A DNA stretch of 64,000 nt, taken from contig CM043967.1 in assembly GCA_014529385.2 (NCBI GenBank), positions 129,887,182 to 129,951,181 on the forward strand, written 5' to 3'. A program made the translations under genes and the position numbers. Positions 49,039-58,847 of this stretch are shown here, piece by piece. The DNA is from Adiantum capillus-veneris. Its lineage: Eukaryota; Streptophyta; Polypodiopsida; Polypodiales; Pteridaceae. The stretch's first letter is position 1; every line of letters begins with the position of its first letter. The notes beneath the pieces were generated by a model, which was not told the origin of the DNA, searched no databases, and saw nothing but the letters and a program-made list of their open reading frames with translations.

Positions 49039-52000
49039 TTAAGGCCCTTGCCATCTTGTTTCAAACTTGGCATCAAAACGATTGTCAAGTTGATTGTCAT
49101 ACCTTAGCACAAGCTCTCCTTCCTTGATGCCTTTGTCCTTCAGTTTCTTGTCGTGCGTTTCTTTCGCTTGTGTGGCTTTCCTCTTGTAGCACTCATATGC
49201 TGCTTCTCTTTTCCACTCAAGCTCCACTAACGTAAGAAGTCGATCCATCCATGCCTCTTGATCATCTTGTGCTCCTTTGTTATGAAGTCGCATTGTTGGA
49301 ATGTTGAGCTCGATAGGCTGCAAAGCCTCTTGACCATAGACCAAGTGAAATGGTGTGAACTCCGTGGCTTCCCTATATGTGGTTCGATATGCCCACAAGG
49401 CACCATCCAAGAAGTCATCCCATAATTTTGTCTTGTTTTGCACCATCTTTCTAATGATTCCTGCAATGACACCATTAGCCTTCTCCACCAAACCATTTGA
49501 CTGTGGGTAGTATGGTGTGCTATGACGATGTAGAATGTGAAGCTCTTCACAAACTTCTGTGAGCAATCCTTTTCTAAACCCTGGACCATTATCAGAAACA
49601 ATCTCCAAAGGTGTGCCAAATCTACAACAAATGTGAGTGTAGACGAATTTGCTCACTGTCTTCTCATTTACCTTTGCCACACTTTGTGCTTCCACCCACC
49701 TAGTCATATAGTCTACAGCCACTAGAATGTAGAGTTTACCATTTTTTGTCCTAGGCAGAGGACCCATAGCATCAATGCCCCACTTTTCAAAGGGTCCATT
49801 TGCAAGCACTATTTGCCTCGGGCCATGCACCAACCTTCTATTTCCATTTATCTGACAAGTGTGACAGCTTTTACACCAATGTTGAACATCCACATGCAAA
49901 CTTGGCCAAACATACCCCGAAAACAAAATCTTCTTCACAGTTAATTCTGGGGCAAAATGACCACCACATGCCTCTTCATGCAAACCTTTTAGAATGGCTG
50001 GAATTTCTTTGATAGTTGGTACTCGTCTGCACACTTGATCCTTCCCTCTTTGATAGAGGGAGCCTTCTAGGAAGAGATATACGCTTGCCTTCTTCATGAG
50101 TCTCCTCTTCTGAGCTTTTGTGAAGTCTGGTGGAAACTCACCCTCCAAAATGTAGCCAATGATGGGAGCCAATGACTCCAATCCCTGGTACCTCGGTTGC
50201 TTCACAGCAACCGCCACCATGATGACCTGCACTTCTTTCTTTACACATGCAACGGCTTGTTGTGCAAGTAAATCAGCATCTTCATTCTGTTTCCTAGGAA
50301 TATGATATAGTTGCACTTCTTCAAATGGATTAAACAATCTACGAATGGCATGAACTTTTGTCCTTAAGCTCTCATTCTTGCATGCCCAAATGCCTAAAAT
50401 CTGTTTAACAATGAGAAGTGCATCTCCCTTTACCATGAGACGTTGTATCCCTTGGCCAATGCACATATTCAAACCATGAAGTAGAGTGTCATATTCTGCT
50501 TCATTGTTGCTAGCTGAACTTGGTAGATTGAACTTCTCTTTCATGACCACCTCTCCACTTGGGTTGAGCAGCACTAGCCCTCCCCCTGCTTTTCCTGTGG
50601 CTCGACGAAAAGCTCCATCAAAGAACAAAGTAAAAGCATTAGGAATATTTTTTGGTGGTGGCAATGGTAGGGTCTTTACTTCAGGCACCTTAATCTCCTT
50701 TTCGTGCACCCTATAAGTGAGAATCCCTGCCAATTGTGCACGCACACTATCTTCTACCTTGAAAGAGTATTGAAACTCTTGCAACTCCATAATCCACTTT
50801 GAGATCCTAGTACTAAGATTCATTTGAGATGACACCCAAGGGAACAAATTTTCTGCAGTGAGAATTACAAAAGGTTTTGGTAGCAGGTAGGATCTAAACT
50901 TTCTCACCGCAAACATGAGAGAAAGCATCATGAGTTCTGCTTCTGTGTAGTCTCTCTCCAAAGCATTCATGACCCTACTAGCAAAGTAGATGGGTCGCAT
51001 CCTTGTACTGTGGGGATCTTGTTGTAGCAACACAGCACCAATTGTTTCTTTCCCAGCATTAGAGCTAACAAAGAATGTGTACTCCCAACAAGGAGGCATG
51101 AGTGTTGGTAGCTCTGACAAAATGAATTTAATTTTACAAAAGTACTCTTCAAGCTCATCAGACCATGCAAATTCTACTTGTTGTGTCAACTTTTGCAAAG
51201 GGTGAAGTAACTCCGAGGCTAAGTGAATGAAGCGTGACATATACTTCACCTTTTGAATGAATGAGATGACCTCCTTAAGACTCTTGGGTGATGGTAGCTC
51301 AATAAGAGCCTTTGCCTTCGAAGGATCCACTTCAATGCCTTTGTAAGAAACTTTATGACCAAGCAAGATTACTTCATCCTCACCTATATGGCACTTGTCG
51401 GGGTTGAGTTGACCTCCCATGTCATAGAGCTTCTTTAAACCTTCTTCTACCCTTTGTAGATGCAATGATTTTGAGCTATAAATACAGAAATCATCAATGA
51501 ACACCCTAATTGACTTTCCAAAGAATGCTTGAAACACCATATTCATGAAACGTTGGAATGTTGCAGGAGCATTTGTCAGACCAAATGGCATGACTCTAAA
51601 AGCATAACAACCCCAAGGAGTGATAAAGGTTGTTTTCAATTGATCCTCCAGTGCAATCCCTATTTGAAAGTAACCTGAGTAACCATCGCACACAGTGTAC
51701 TTCTCATGACCAGCTACCTCATTTAGTATCTCATCCTGGAATGGGAGGGGAAAGTGATCTCTCTTTGTTGCCTCATTGAGGGGACGGTAATCCACACACA
51801 CCCTCCACTTGCCGTTCTTCTTAGGAGTGACAACAACAGGAGAGACCCACTCCGAATTCTCCACTGGATAAATGAACCCTGCTGCTAGAAGCTTTCTTAC
51901 CTCCTTGAGTAAAGCCTGCTCCTTGATGACTCCTAGCCTTCGTAGCTTCTGAGCCTTAGGTGTGGCCTCTGGCTTTAACTCAATTTTGTGTTGAACAGCA

Positions 52001-52347
52001 TCTACTCCACGCACATCGGTGTAGTCTTTAGCAAAAAGCCTAGGAAACTTCCTTAGCACACATTTGAACTCCTCTCTTTCATCCTTTGTAAGTGTTGTTG
52101 ATAGCATACCTTCCAGCATCCCTTCATCTTGATCACCTTTGTTCTCTTGAGGACCTACCTCCTCCAAGCCTTGACAAGAGGTCTCTTGGTTGCTTGGCTT
52201 AAACCTTACCCCCATGACTTCGATGGAAGACTCCTCTTCAGTAATGCTGCCGCTACTTTCTTCTTCTGAAGTGCTATAGGTCCAACCTTCTTCCGTCTCA
52301 CTTTGAGATGATTCTTCATGGAGCTCCTCTTGGCGTTGCTCCTTCAT
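49039..52347 (-). CDS. Element 6 Pol: RT, degenerate RNase H, second RNase H, integrase
   Basis: 1102 codons from the first ATG. RT covers about 120-400, with [14 protein letters not shown] and catalytic FIDD at 283-286. The first RNase H (about 420-545) has lost key acids (SSNAG for the first Asp, TAEN for the TDH box). A second RNase H at about 570-700 has the full set: D577, E616, D642, D692. Integrase has HHCC (H790, H797, C828, C831) and D859, D919, E955, giving the canonical D-x35-E spacing. It ends with a TAA at the GPY/F motif. It is in frame with the upstream Gag-protease ORF across one TAG. Confidence 0.93.
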   Translation of the reverse strand: MKEQRQEELHEESSQSETEEGWTYSTSEEESSGSITEEESSIEVMGVRFKPSNQETSCQGLEEVGPQENKGDQDEGMLEGMLSTTLTKDEREEFKCVLRKFPRLFAKDYTDVRGVDAVQHKIELKPEATPKAQKLRRLGVIKEQALLKEVRKLLAAGFIYPVENSEWVSPVVVTPKKNGKWRVCVDYRPLNEATKRDHFPLPFQDEILNEVAGHEKYTVCDGYSGYFQIGIALEDQLKTTFITPWGCYAFRVMPFGLTNAPATFQRFMNMVFQAFFGKSIRVFIDDFCIYSSKSLHLQRVEEGLKKLYDMGGQLNPDKCHIGEDEVILLGHKVSYKGIEVDPSKAKALIELPSPKSLKEVISFIQKVKYMSRFIHLASELLHPLQKLTQQVEFAWSDELEEYFCKIKFILSELPTLMPPCWEYTFFVSSNAGKETIGAVLLQQDPHSTRMRPIYFASRVMNALERDYTEAELMMLSLMFAVRKFRSYLLPKPFVILTAENLFPWVSSQMNLSTRISKWIMELQEFQYSFKVEDSVRAQLAGILTYRVHEKEIKVPEVKTLPLPPPKNIPNAFTLFFDGAFRRATGKAGGGLVLLNPSGEVVMKEKFNLPSSASNNEAEYDTLLHGLNMCIGQGIQRLMVKGDALLIVKQILGIWACKNESLRTKVHAIRRLFNPFEEVQLYHIPRKQNEDADLLAQQAVACVKKEVQVIMVAVAVKQPRYQGLESLAPIIGYILEGEFPPDFTKAQKRRLMKKASVYLFLEGSLYQRGKDQVCRRVPTIKEIPAILKGLHEEACGGHFAPELTVKKILFSGYVWPSLHVDVQHWCKSCHTCQINGNRRLVHGPRQIVLANGPFEKWGIDAMGPLPRTKNGKLYILVAVDYMTRWVEAQSVAKVNEKTVSKFVYTHICCRFGTPLEIVSDNGPGFRKGLLTEVCEELHILHRHSTPYYPQSNGLVEKANGVIAGIIRKMVQNKTKLWDDFLDGALWAYRTTYREATEFTPFHLVYGQEALQPIELNIPTMRLHNKGAQDDQEAWMDRLLTLVELEWKREAAYECYKRKATQAKETHDKKLKDKGIKEGELVLRYDNQLDNRFDAKFETRWQGP

Positions 52348-52401
52348 GTCAAAGACAACCTTCTTGTGATTGTCATTCCTGCAAATTAGCTTTCCACTCT
52401 C

Positions 52402-54036
52402 CTAATCCTGCAAAGCTCGCATTTTCATTAGCCATGGTCTTCCTAGGATAAATGGGTAACCATTTCCCTTGGTAGACATGACATAGAAATCCACTGCCTT
52501 CTTAATGCCAAAGGCCTCCACAAAAACATTTTTACAAATGCCTACGCACCTAGCCTTGCTATTGTTTGCCATCTTGACCCTAATTTCAGGTGTCTCATGG
52601 ATGTGCATGCCTAGTTTTTGCATGAGTCCCTCTGTCATGATGCAAATTTGAGCACCCCCATCCACTAGACCTTTCCTAACCAATCTCCCTTTGATGTAAC
52701 AGTCTAGCACCGGTGTAATGTCCTCATTCATTTTAGCTTGTGCAATTTTTACAACAGGCACACTCTCTTTTACCTTTCTCCTAGTGCTAACTGCCCTTGT
52801 TAAATCCCTCCTAACTTGTGGACATAATGCAAGAAATTGAGGCCATGAAATATCAGGACCCTTACCTCTCATGTCTTCCAACAAGTTGTATGGAGCCATA
52901 CCATGTCCAAGAGGGAAGTCTTGGAGGTTGATACAACGTCGAGTCCTCTTGGTTTCCTTGGTTCCCTTTGCCTTCTTGCCTTGTCCATGGTCACTCTGTG
53001 ATGTGACTCCTTCTTTCTCTTTACCTTTTCCTCGGCCACGCTTAATTCCATTGGCTTCCATGTCAACCTCATTTGAATTTGTCACCTCTACCACATGCAC
53101 ATTTGGATCTGGCAAAGGTGGAACTCCTTCTACCCCTTGTGGAGGTGGTCTTGGTCCATTTGGCCTTTGTAGAAGCCTTGGTTGTTGACCAGTTCCTTCA
53201 CCTACATTCATCACTGGGTAATTCAAGTTAGGCCTCCCTGGCTCCCCACGGGGCCAAGGACAATTATACATCCCATGTCTAGACTCTCCGCAATTCCAAC
53301 ATTGCAAGACTCTCCTAGGTCGTGGATCTCGCTCTTCAGACTTCTTTGCTTGTCCCTTTGGACCTACAGCTTGTGCAAGGTGAATTGATAGGCTGCTTAA
53401 AGATTCGTTTAACTTCTCAATTACTTCCGCCGTTACCTCAGGAAGCTCCCTCGATGTTGATGCTTGTGACTTACCTTTGGGTCTAAGACCTTCTATTGGA
53501 ACCTCTCCCCTTAAGCACTTGAGTTTCCTATACTTCTCAGTAGCCCTAGTTTCAGCTGCATCAAAAGTAGCAGGTGCACCCGCCTCAACTTTTACCTTAA
53601 GGTCAGGAAAGAGTCCGGCTATGAACCTCTCCTTCTTTAAAAATTCTGCACCATCACCAGGGTTAGTAACATTTCGTATCCATAGAGCCCAAAGACGTAG
53701 AAACTCTTGCTTGTACAAGTAGTAGTCATCTAAGTCTTTTTGCTTATGAGAAACAATGTCTTGACATAGTTTTTGAGTGTTTTGGGGATCAAAGAAGTAT
53801 CTCTTAAAACGATTCAAAACTTTTGTGTAATTCCCCTTAACTTCCTCAGGCAAAGAGTCAAACCAAGTACTAGCATCTTTCCTAAGGACCACCTCAAACA
53901 CTTCTACACGTTCTTGATCGGTTACTATCCTCTTGATACGGCAAGACATCTTGAAATTTGCTAAAAATAATTCTGCATCCTCTCCAGGCTCTCCAAAGAA
54001 AAGAGGATATCCAGACATTTGGCGTTGGCTCTCCAT
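52402..54036 (-). CDS. Element 6 Gag-protease
   Basis: 544 codons from an ATG at 54036. The gag core is at about 10-170 (STWFDSLPEEVKGNY, LYKQEFLRLWALW, RFIAGLFPDLK). One CCHC knuckle, CWNCGESRHGMYNC, lies at 246-259; a Pro-rich and a Lys/Arg-rich segment follow. A retropepsin is at about 440-540 with active site LVDGGAQ (D459) and FILGRPWL. Gly replaces the usual Ser/Thr after the catalytic Asp. The ORF ends in TAG (52402-52404), and the same frame continues 19 codons later into the pol ATG. Confidence 0.92.
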   Translation of the reverse strand: MESQRQMSGYPLFFGEPGEDAELFLANFKMSCRIKRIVTDQERVEVFEVVLRKDASTWFDSLPEEVKGNYTKVLNRFKRYFFDPQNTQKLCQDIVSHKQKDLDDYYLYKQEFLRLWALWIRNVTNPGDGAEFLKKERFIAGLFPDLKVKVEAGAPATFDAAETRATEKYRKLKCLRGEVPIEGLRPKGKSQASTSRELPEVTAEVIEKLNESLSSLSIHLAQAVGPKGQAKKSEERDPRPRRVLQCWNCGESRHGMYNCPWPRGEPGRPNLNYPVMNVGEGTGQQPRLLQRPNGPRPPPQGVEGVPPLPDPNVHVVEVTNSNEVDMEANGIKRGRGKGKEKEGVTSQSDHGQGKKAKGTKETKRTRRCINLQDFPLGHGMAPYNLLEDMRGKGPDISWPQFLALCPQVRRDLTRAVSTRRKVKESVPVVKIAQAKMNEDITPVLDCYIKGRLVRKGLVDGGAQICIMTEGLMQKLGMHIHETPEIRVKMANNSKARCVGICKNVFVEAFGIKKAVDFYVMSTKGNGYPFILGRPWLMKMRALQD

Positions 54037-54085
54037 TATTATGAAAGATTACAATACGAGTTACAATAAGGGATACAATAGAGAT

Positions 54086-54544
54086 CTAGAACCACTCGCC
54101 TGCAAATGAAGAAGTGAGAAAATACCACTCTAGGTTTTCTTCTTCAGCTATCCAAGCTTCAATAAGGTCTCGATTTGTTTGATCAAAACAAAAGGGTAGA
54201 CTATTGATGAGCTCTAAGAAGGGTTGAAATTCTTCAAAGCTAAGGCGATAAACAAAAATCTCTAGAACTTCATTTTCTGGATCCAAAAGAGCAACCACGT
54301 CCCAAGTGATAAATAGCACTTGCTCTACAATTCCCAATGCACAAGCGGTTTGTATAAAAACTAGATCTTCATGCTCGTCGAAGGCCGTGAGAAAGTAGCA
54401 ATTGACTAGGAGCTCCTTTCTTTCGAGTTCCACACAGTCGGAGTGAGGCAACCTTCTCACAATTTCATAAAGAACATCCTCATCAAGTCCAATCAAGTTT
54501 GCAAGATTTAAAGACTCCACTTGTGCTACAAAATTCCTGGACAA
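54086..54544 (-). CDS. Element 6 small ORF b2, unknown
   Basis: 152 codons, acidic, no domain I can name. It is clearly similar to b1: EIVRRLPH against EQVVRRLPH, then FIQTACAL against FIQLVCAL, and FQPFLELINSLPFCF against FFPHLRLINSLPFAF. The LP-x-EL...RLP start of b1 weakly recalls an F-box, but later positions do not fit. It lies 50 bp upstream of gag on the same strand. A TTTTTGTCCAG acceptor-like sequence precedes it, so it may be an exon. Confidence 0.65.
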   Translation of the reverse strand: MSRNFVAQVESLNLANLIGLDEDVLYEIVRRLPHSDCVELERKELLVNCYFLTAFDEHEDLVFIQTACALGIVEQVLFITWDVVALLDPENEVLEIFVYRLSFEEFQPFLELINSLPFCFDQTNRDLIEAWIAEEENLEWYFLTSSFAGEWF

Positions 54545-54590
54545 AAACTCCTTAGGATTATGGTTAAATCATTCAAAAGCATAAAGAGAT

Positions 54591-55145
54591 TTACAATGTC
54601 TCTATGAACAAAGTGTCATAGAAAGTAGAGAAGGATGAGAATTTATACAAATTTGCAATCTTCTCTATGCTCTCTTTATTAAGACAAGCTCTGAATAGCT
54701 CCCTATCTCCTTTGTTGAAAGCGAAAGGAAGACTATTAATAAGACGCAAATGAGGAAAAAATTCACCAAATGTGAGTCTATGAAGCATGAACTCTGGCCG
54801 CAAGTTTCCTGAAGAGTCTTCCTCAATGGTGAAATGCACTCGCCAAACGCCAAATTTCACTCTATTTACCAATCTTAGGGCACACACTAGTTGGATGAAT
54901 GCGCGGTCTTCCTTAGTGCCCAACAACAAGAGGAAAATGGAATCAACGCGTAGGACCTTCCGTCTTAACTTCACCACCCTCTTGTTATGAGGGAGACGCC
55001 TTACTACTTGCTCCTGCAACTCAATTGGTAATAGAGCTAGATCTCTAAGGATTGAACTTTCACTGCACACACATTCCCAGTTAGAACAAATGATCGTTTT
55101 TTTGTTTCTTGTAACAACTTGGACAAAGAAAAAACAAACATACAC
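54591..55145 (-). CDS. Element 6 small ORF b1, unknown
   Basis: 184 codons, paralogue of b2 over most of its length. The first 30 residues (VQVVTRNKKTIICSNWE) have no counterpart in b2, and TGTGTGCAG resembles a splice acceptor near residue 27. The similar part begins LPIELQEQVVRRLPHNKRVV. Function unknown. Confidence 0.65.
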   Translation of the reverse strand: MYVCFFFVQVVTRNKKTIICSNWECVCSESSILRDLALLPIELQEQVVRRLPHNKRVVKLRRKVLRVDSIFLLLLGTKEDRAFIQLVCALRLVNRVKFGVWRVHFTIEEDSSGNLRPEFMLHRLTFGEFFPHLRLINSLPFAFNKGDRELFRACLNKESIEKIANLYKFSSFSTFYDTLFIETL

Positions 55146-55171
55146 ACTACTTTGCCGGGCTGCACTTCATT

Positions 55172-55390
55172 TTAAAATAAAATGAACACATGTACATCAA
55201 AAGAAGTGTGGTAGTTGATGAGAGGTAGAATGACAGGGTTTGGTGATGCAAGAATTTCTCCTGCTCTTTGGGCACCAAACATGAACACCATTCGTTGTTG
55301 AAAATGGATCTTTCTACTAATTGCAACGTTTATTCTAATGTGTGGAGTAAAATGAAAGGGAAAAACCTCTATTCCTGGGCCATTATCCAT
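55172..55390 (-). CDS. Element 6 small ORF a2, unknown
   Basis: 72 codons. Similar to a1 from start to near the end: both begin with Met and contain a run of I, V and K followed by FQ-R, then AEI/GEI-x-AS-N and ILPLI. No known domain. It lies between the PBS and ORF b1. Confidence 0.55.
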   Translation of the reverse strand: MDNGPGIEVFPFHFTPHIRINVAISRKIHFQQRMVFMFGAQRAGEILASPNPVILPLINYHTSFDVHVFILF

Positions 55391-55450
55391 GGCCTATGCA
55401 TGTCCTAATGCTTAAAACAAAACAAAAATATAGACGTCCAAACTAAGGTC

Positions 55451-55624
55451 CTACCTAATGAGAGGCAAAATAAAACGATTTACTGAAGCGTTTATCTCGG
55501 CCAACGTAAGAGGACCTAAAATTCTACGAATGACACGTTGAAATTGCAACTTAGTACTAACAATTATGTGTACCTTTTGCCTTGCAATGGGAATGAAGGG
55601 ATCATACAAATCTTCGTGATTCAT
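55451..55624 (-). CDS. Element 6 small ORF a1, unknown
   Basis: 57 codons, starting MNHEDLYDPF and ending NRFILPLIR. It is the first ORF after the PBS, about 75 bp inside the LTR. The end ATTAG-GTAGGA could also be a splice donor. Paralogue of a2. Confidence 0.5.
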   Translation of the reverse strand: MNHEDLYDPFIPIARQKVHIIVSTKLQFQRVIRRILGPLTLAEINASVNRFILPLIR

Positions 55625-55676
55625 GCAAACTACTTGACTATGCTAAAGGTTGATTCTACACAAAAATACACAAGCC

Positions 55677-55696
55677 GTCCTCCGTGGGGGCACCAA
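55677..55696 (-). other. Element 6 candidate primer binding site
   Basis: The minus strand after the LTR reads AA and then TTGGTGCCCCCACGGAGGAC. A TGG-start near the LTR end is expected of a PBS, but I cannot assign the tRNA. Confidence 0.5.
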
Positions 55697-55698
55697 TT

Positions 55699-55999
55699 TG
55701 AGGCGGTCCGGGGCGGGCAACAAGAAGAGTGGCCTCTAGACACCCTTCAAGGCTCCCGTGCTGCTCAATGGGGCTGGGGCACAACACAACACAAACCAAA
55801 ACAACAAACCCACCACCAAATCCCAACTATACAAGGGGCACCACCTAGTTTAAGAGCGAACTAGGACGCAAAAGAGGAGAATCGTTAGAGCAACCCACAA
55901 ACAAGCAAGGAATTTACACTAACCCTAACACCAATTGAATACTCTCACACACTAAAACACGAGAGAGAGAGAGAGAGAGAGGTAGTGAGAGAGAGAGGT

Positions 56000-56045
<46 letters not shown>

Positions 56046-56046
56046 T

Positions 56047-56115
<69 letters not shown>

Positions 56116-58501
56116 TGCTCGGGCTGCTTTGAAACGTATCGGCGATGATCAAGCAAACACAATTATATATTTAAGAAAGAGAGAGAAAGGGGGAGGGGGT
56201 GCTTGTTGCATTAATACCTTCTTACAAATCTGTCATGACAAATCAAAGTGAGATTAGTACTTGTTCAACATAGCTTGCGTAAATTTCACCACAACACATC
56301 ACAAGAAAAGCCACCCCAATCACTGTCTTAAGGCCAGGGGAGTCCTCTCCACCCTGTCGCCCTCTTACAGTATGTGGGATTTATGGCTAGATTGATGACA
56401 ACACCAGAGACAAGCTATCAAGAAGTTAACAAAAAAAAAAACACCAAGACACTTACGCATCATTGTTGTCCATTACTTCACGTTGGAAGGGAGACAAAGT
56501 ATCCAAGCTCAGTCCAAATCCACCCTCCTTGATTCAGCGAATGTTGGGCTTACACTAGTAGGAGAAATGATAGATTTCCTACTCTCAATTGAATGATCAC
56601 TCTCTCTCTTACAATGGCATAGATTTCCCTTGCTAATCCCCTATTACAACACATGCACATGCATAAGACAATGAGCTTCCACTCAAGAGCTCCTTCTAGA
56701 GAGGTTGAGCTTGGCTTCTCAAGCTATAGCATAGTGCTCTTGCTTATGGCTCCCCCACTTTTTATGCTAGCTACACCCTCCTTTTATAGCAATTTTGAAG
56801 GCTAGGGTTACTCCTCTAACCATGGTTGGGTTAGATTTTCAGCAATTTATCTAATTTCTTTTGCTTGGAATTATCAAGAAGTTGGTGGGGAAAGAGAGAG
56901 GAGAGAAATGGAGGTGATAGGACTTTTCATAGTGGGTTAGTGTTAGTAGATTTAGTATTAATTTACAAATGGAATTGGATATTTACAATGGGAGTATCCA
57001 TGTAGGATACAAATAAGGAAGAAAAACTCTTAAGAGGTAAGAAAAGGTGGATTTCTTACAAGGTTGATGCTCCAAGTGTCTTGAGTAGGGCCAATTTTGA
57101 CGCTTGTTGTCGATCCACTAGCTTTGACGGTACATTTTTTCTCCATTCTTGACCTTCCTTGAGAGACAAGGTAATTGAAGCTGAGTAATCAACCACCATG
57201 ATGCTGTCTTTTAAGAGAAGGGGCTGAATTTTGTGGTTTTTTGATAGATATGGGTAATTTGGAGGAGGAAAAATGAGACTAGGTGGTCAATTTTGGAATG
57301 GAATTGTGTGTGGGAGGTATGAGTTCACCATGGTTTCTCTTATTCTTCAAGGTTGAGGAGAAGGTGAGTAGTGTGCAGAGAGGAGTGGTGAGAGAGATGG
57401 GGATGATGAGTGGAGAAGTGTGTGTGAAAGAGGAAAATGATAAAGTGGAAGAGAGAGTGTGGCTGCATAGCATGGGAAAACTGAGGTCCACTAAAAAAAT
57501 CATAGCTCACAGCTGGTAGCTCCAAAAATCATGAAAAAAGTTGGGCTGATTATTCAGAGCGTGGGCTACATTTTCTCTTCTGACCACCGCTCCAAATTCA
57601 GAGTGGAGATAGGTGCCAAAATTCTCACCAAAAAGCCTGTTTTTTATGCCTGCAAAAGTCTTTTAGTGGCCCCCTCCTTTGTTGAATTTGTACAATGCAT
57701 CCAAGAGTGAGCCCCTCCTTTGTCATATTATAATACAAAGCATTCAAGTTGCCCTTGACCCATGCATGGAGGAGGATTATTGGTGAAATAAGAAATATAT
57801 ACATGGTGGGACTAGTGTATGGACTATTCATGGACTTTATCTCAATGAGCACATGGTGTTAGAATAATGAGTAAAAATAATAATAAAAATATGGAGGAGT
57901 TATGGATATGGAAAGATATTGGAATCATATGATATGGTCCCTCCTTGAATTATTTTGGGTGAAAGAGGAAAAGGTATGCAAGTAAATAATATAATAAAAG
58001 TAACCAATGAGTAGAAATCAATTTTTTGTTTTCACGAGGGTGAGGGTGAAAATGTGGGAGTGATTTGTGTAAAGGAAAAATATGAGTTTAGAGTATGTAC
58101 ATATTGGCAAAATATATATATATATATATAATTATGGTGTAAGAGGATGAAAGAAGGTGTACATAGGTTTAATAAAACACACACCTAAGTAGAAATATTT
58201 AAATAAAATACCAAAATAATTATAAAAAATCCCTATATTTAGGCCATATATACAATGAAATATTTACACACAAAGAGGCCATAATATACTTTTTATTTTT
58301 ATTTTTTTATTATTTTTTTTTGGTTCACCTAGCCCAGTGACTAGCTAGTTGAGGGTTTTTAAGAAGATATGGGAAAAGTCCCGTGACTCACGCACGCCTA
58401 TGTACAGTGAAATGGTAGGGATAGCCACAGTGTTTGGGTGATTTTGGTAGGGTGAGGTAACTCACTATGGCAATTACAAAGAGTCGAAAAAACGACTATC
58501 A
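55699..58501 (-). mobile_element. Element 6 5' LTR
   Basis: 2803 bp, same ends as the 3' LTR. TATATAA lies at 56163-56169 (minus), about 50 bp upstream in element sense of the GA tract at 55961-56112. U3 is about 2.3 kb long and AT-rich with no credible ORF. Confidence 0.95.
55961..56112. repeat. Interrupted (GA)n tract in Element 6 5' LTR
   Basis: GA runs with GGTAGTGA and GATAGTGA interruptions, shorter and differently arranged than in the 3' LTR. Confidence 0.97.
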
Positions 58502-58847
58502 ATAGCATACTTGTGTTGAAAGAAAAGCCAGAAGGAAAGGGAAAGCTTCAAACTTCAAGAAAGTAGTTTCACCCTTCTTTTTCACTTCTTGGAGGAAGGC
58601 AAGTTTTCCTCCAAAAATTCTTGTTTCCTCAAGGAGGTAGCTTCAAAGTGAACAAACGCCTTCACAAAAATGATGAGTTTTTGTGAAGAATCAACAAAGG
58701 TGTTCTTACGACGAACGACACGTGAAGAGCTACAATTCCCGCAAGGCGAAGTCGCATGCAACGCAAATCGCGGAGCATACAAAACACAAAGACTTCAATT
58801 TCACAAGGTACAAGTTGACATTTTCTTTTCTCTCTTTACATTAGTGT
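58502..58847 (+). other. Leader-like sequence before Element 7 gag
   Basis: Purine-rich, no supported ORF. It was contiguous with sequence ending at 45905 before Element 6 inserted, so it is probably part of the Element 7 leader. Confidence 0.5.

Larger units (their letters stand above)
45906..58501 (-). mobile_element. Element 6: full-length Ty3/gypsy element with dual RNase H and small 5' ORFs
   Basis: The 12.6 kb element has 5' LTR 55699-58501 and 3' LTR 45906-48728, and is flanked by the perfect 4-bp duplication ATAG. The LTRs differ by about 16 substitutions by eye outside simple repeats, so insertion is recent. In minus order it encodes two pairs of related small ORFs, Gag-protease, and RT-RNaseH-RNaseH-integrase, then a polypurine tract. 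Only two in-frame stops break the long gag-pol frame. The second, archaeal-type RNase H is a known feature of the plant Tat lineage. Confidence 0.95.

Noticed and set aside
49039-52404. Stops in Element 6 as nuclear RNA-editing sites
   Set aside because: Stop-removing U-to-C editing is an organellar process in some land plants; nothing here suggests a nuclear equivalent. Nonsense or readthrough is simpler.
54591-55145. Small ORF b1 as an F-box protein
   Set aside because: Only the LP-x-EL...RLP opening fits; the following positions do not match the F-box pattern.
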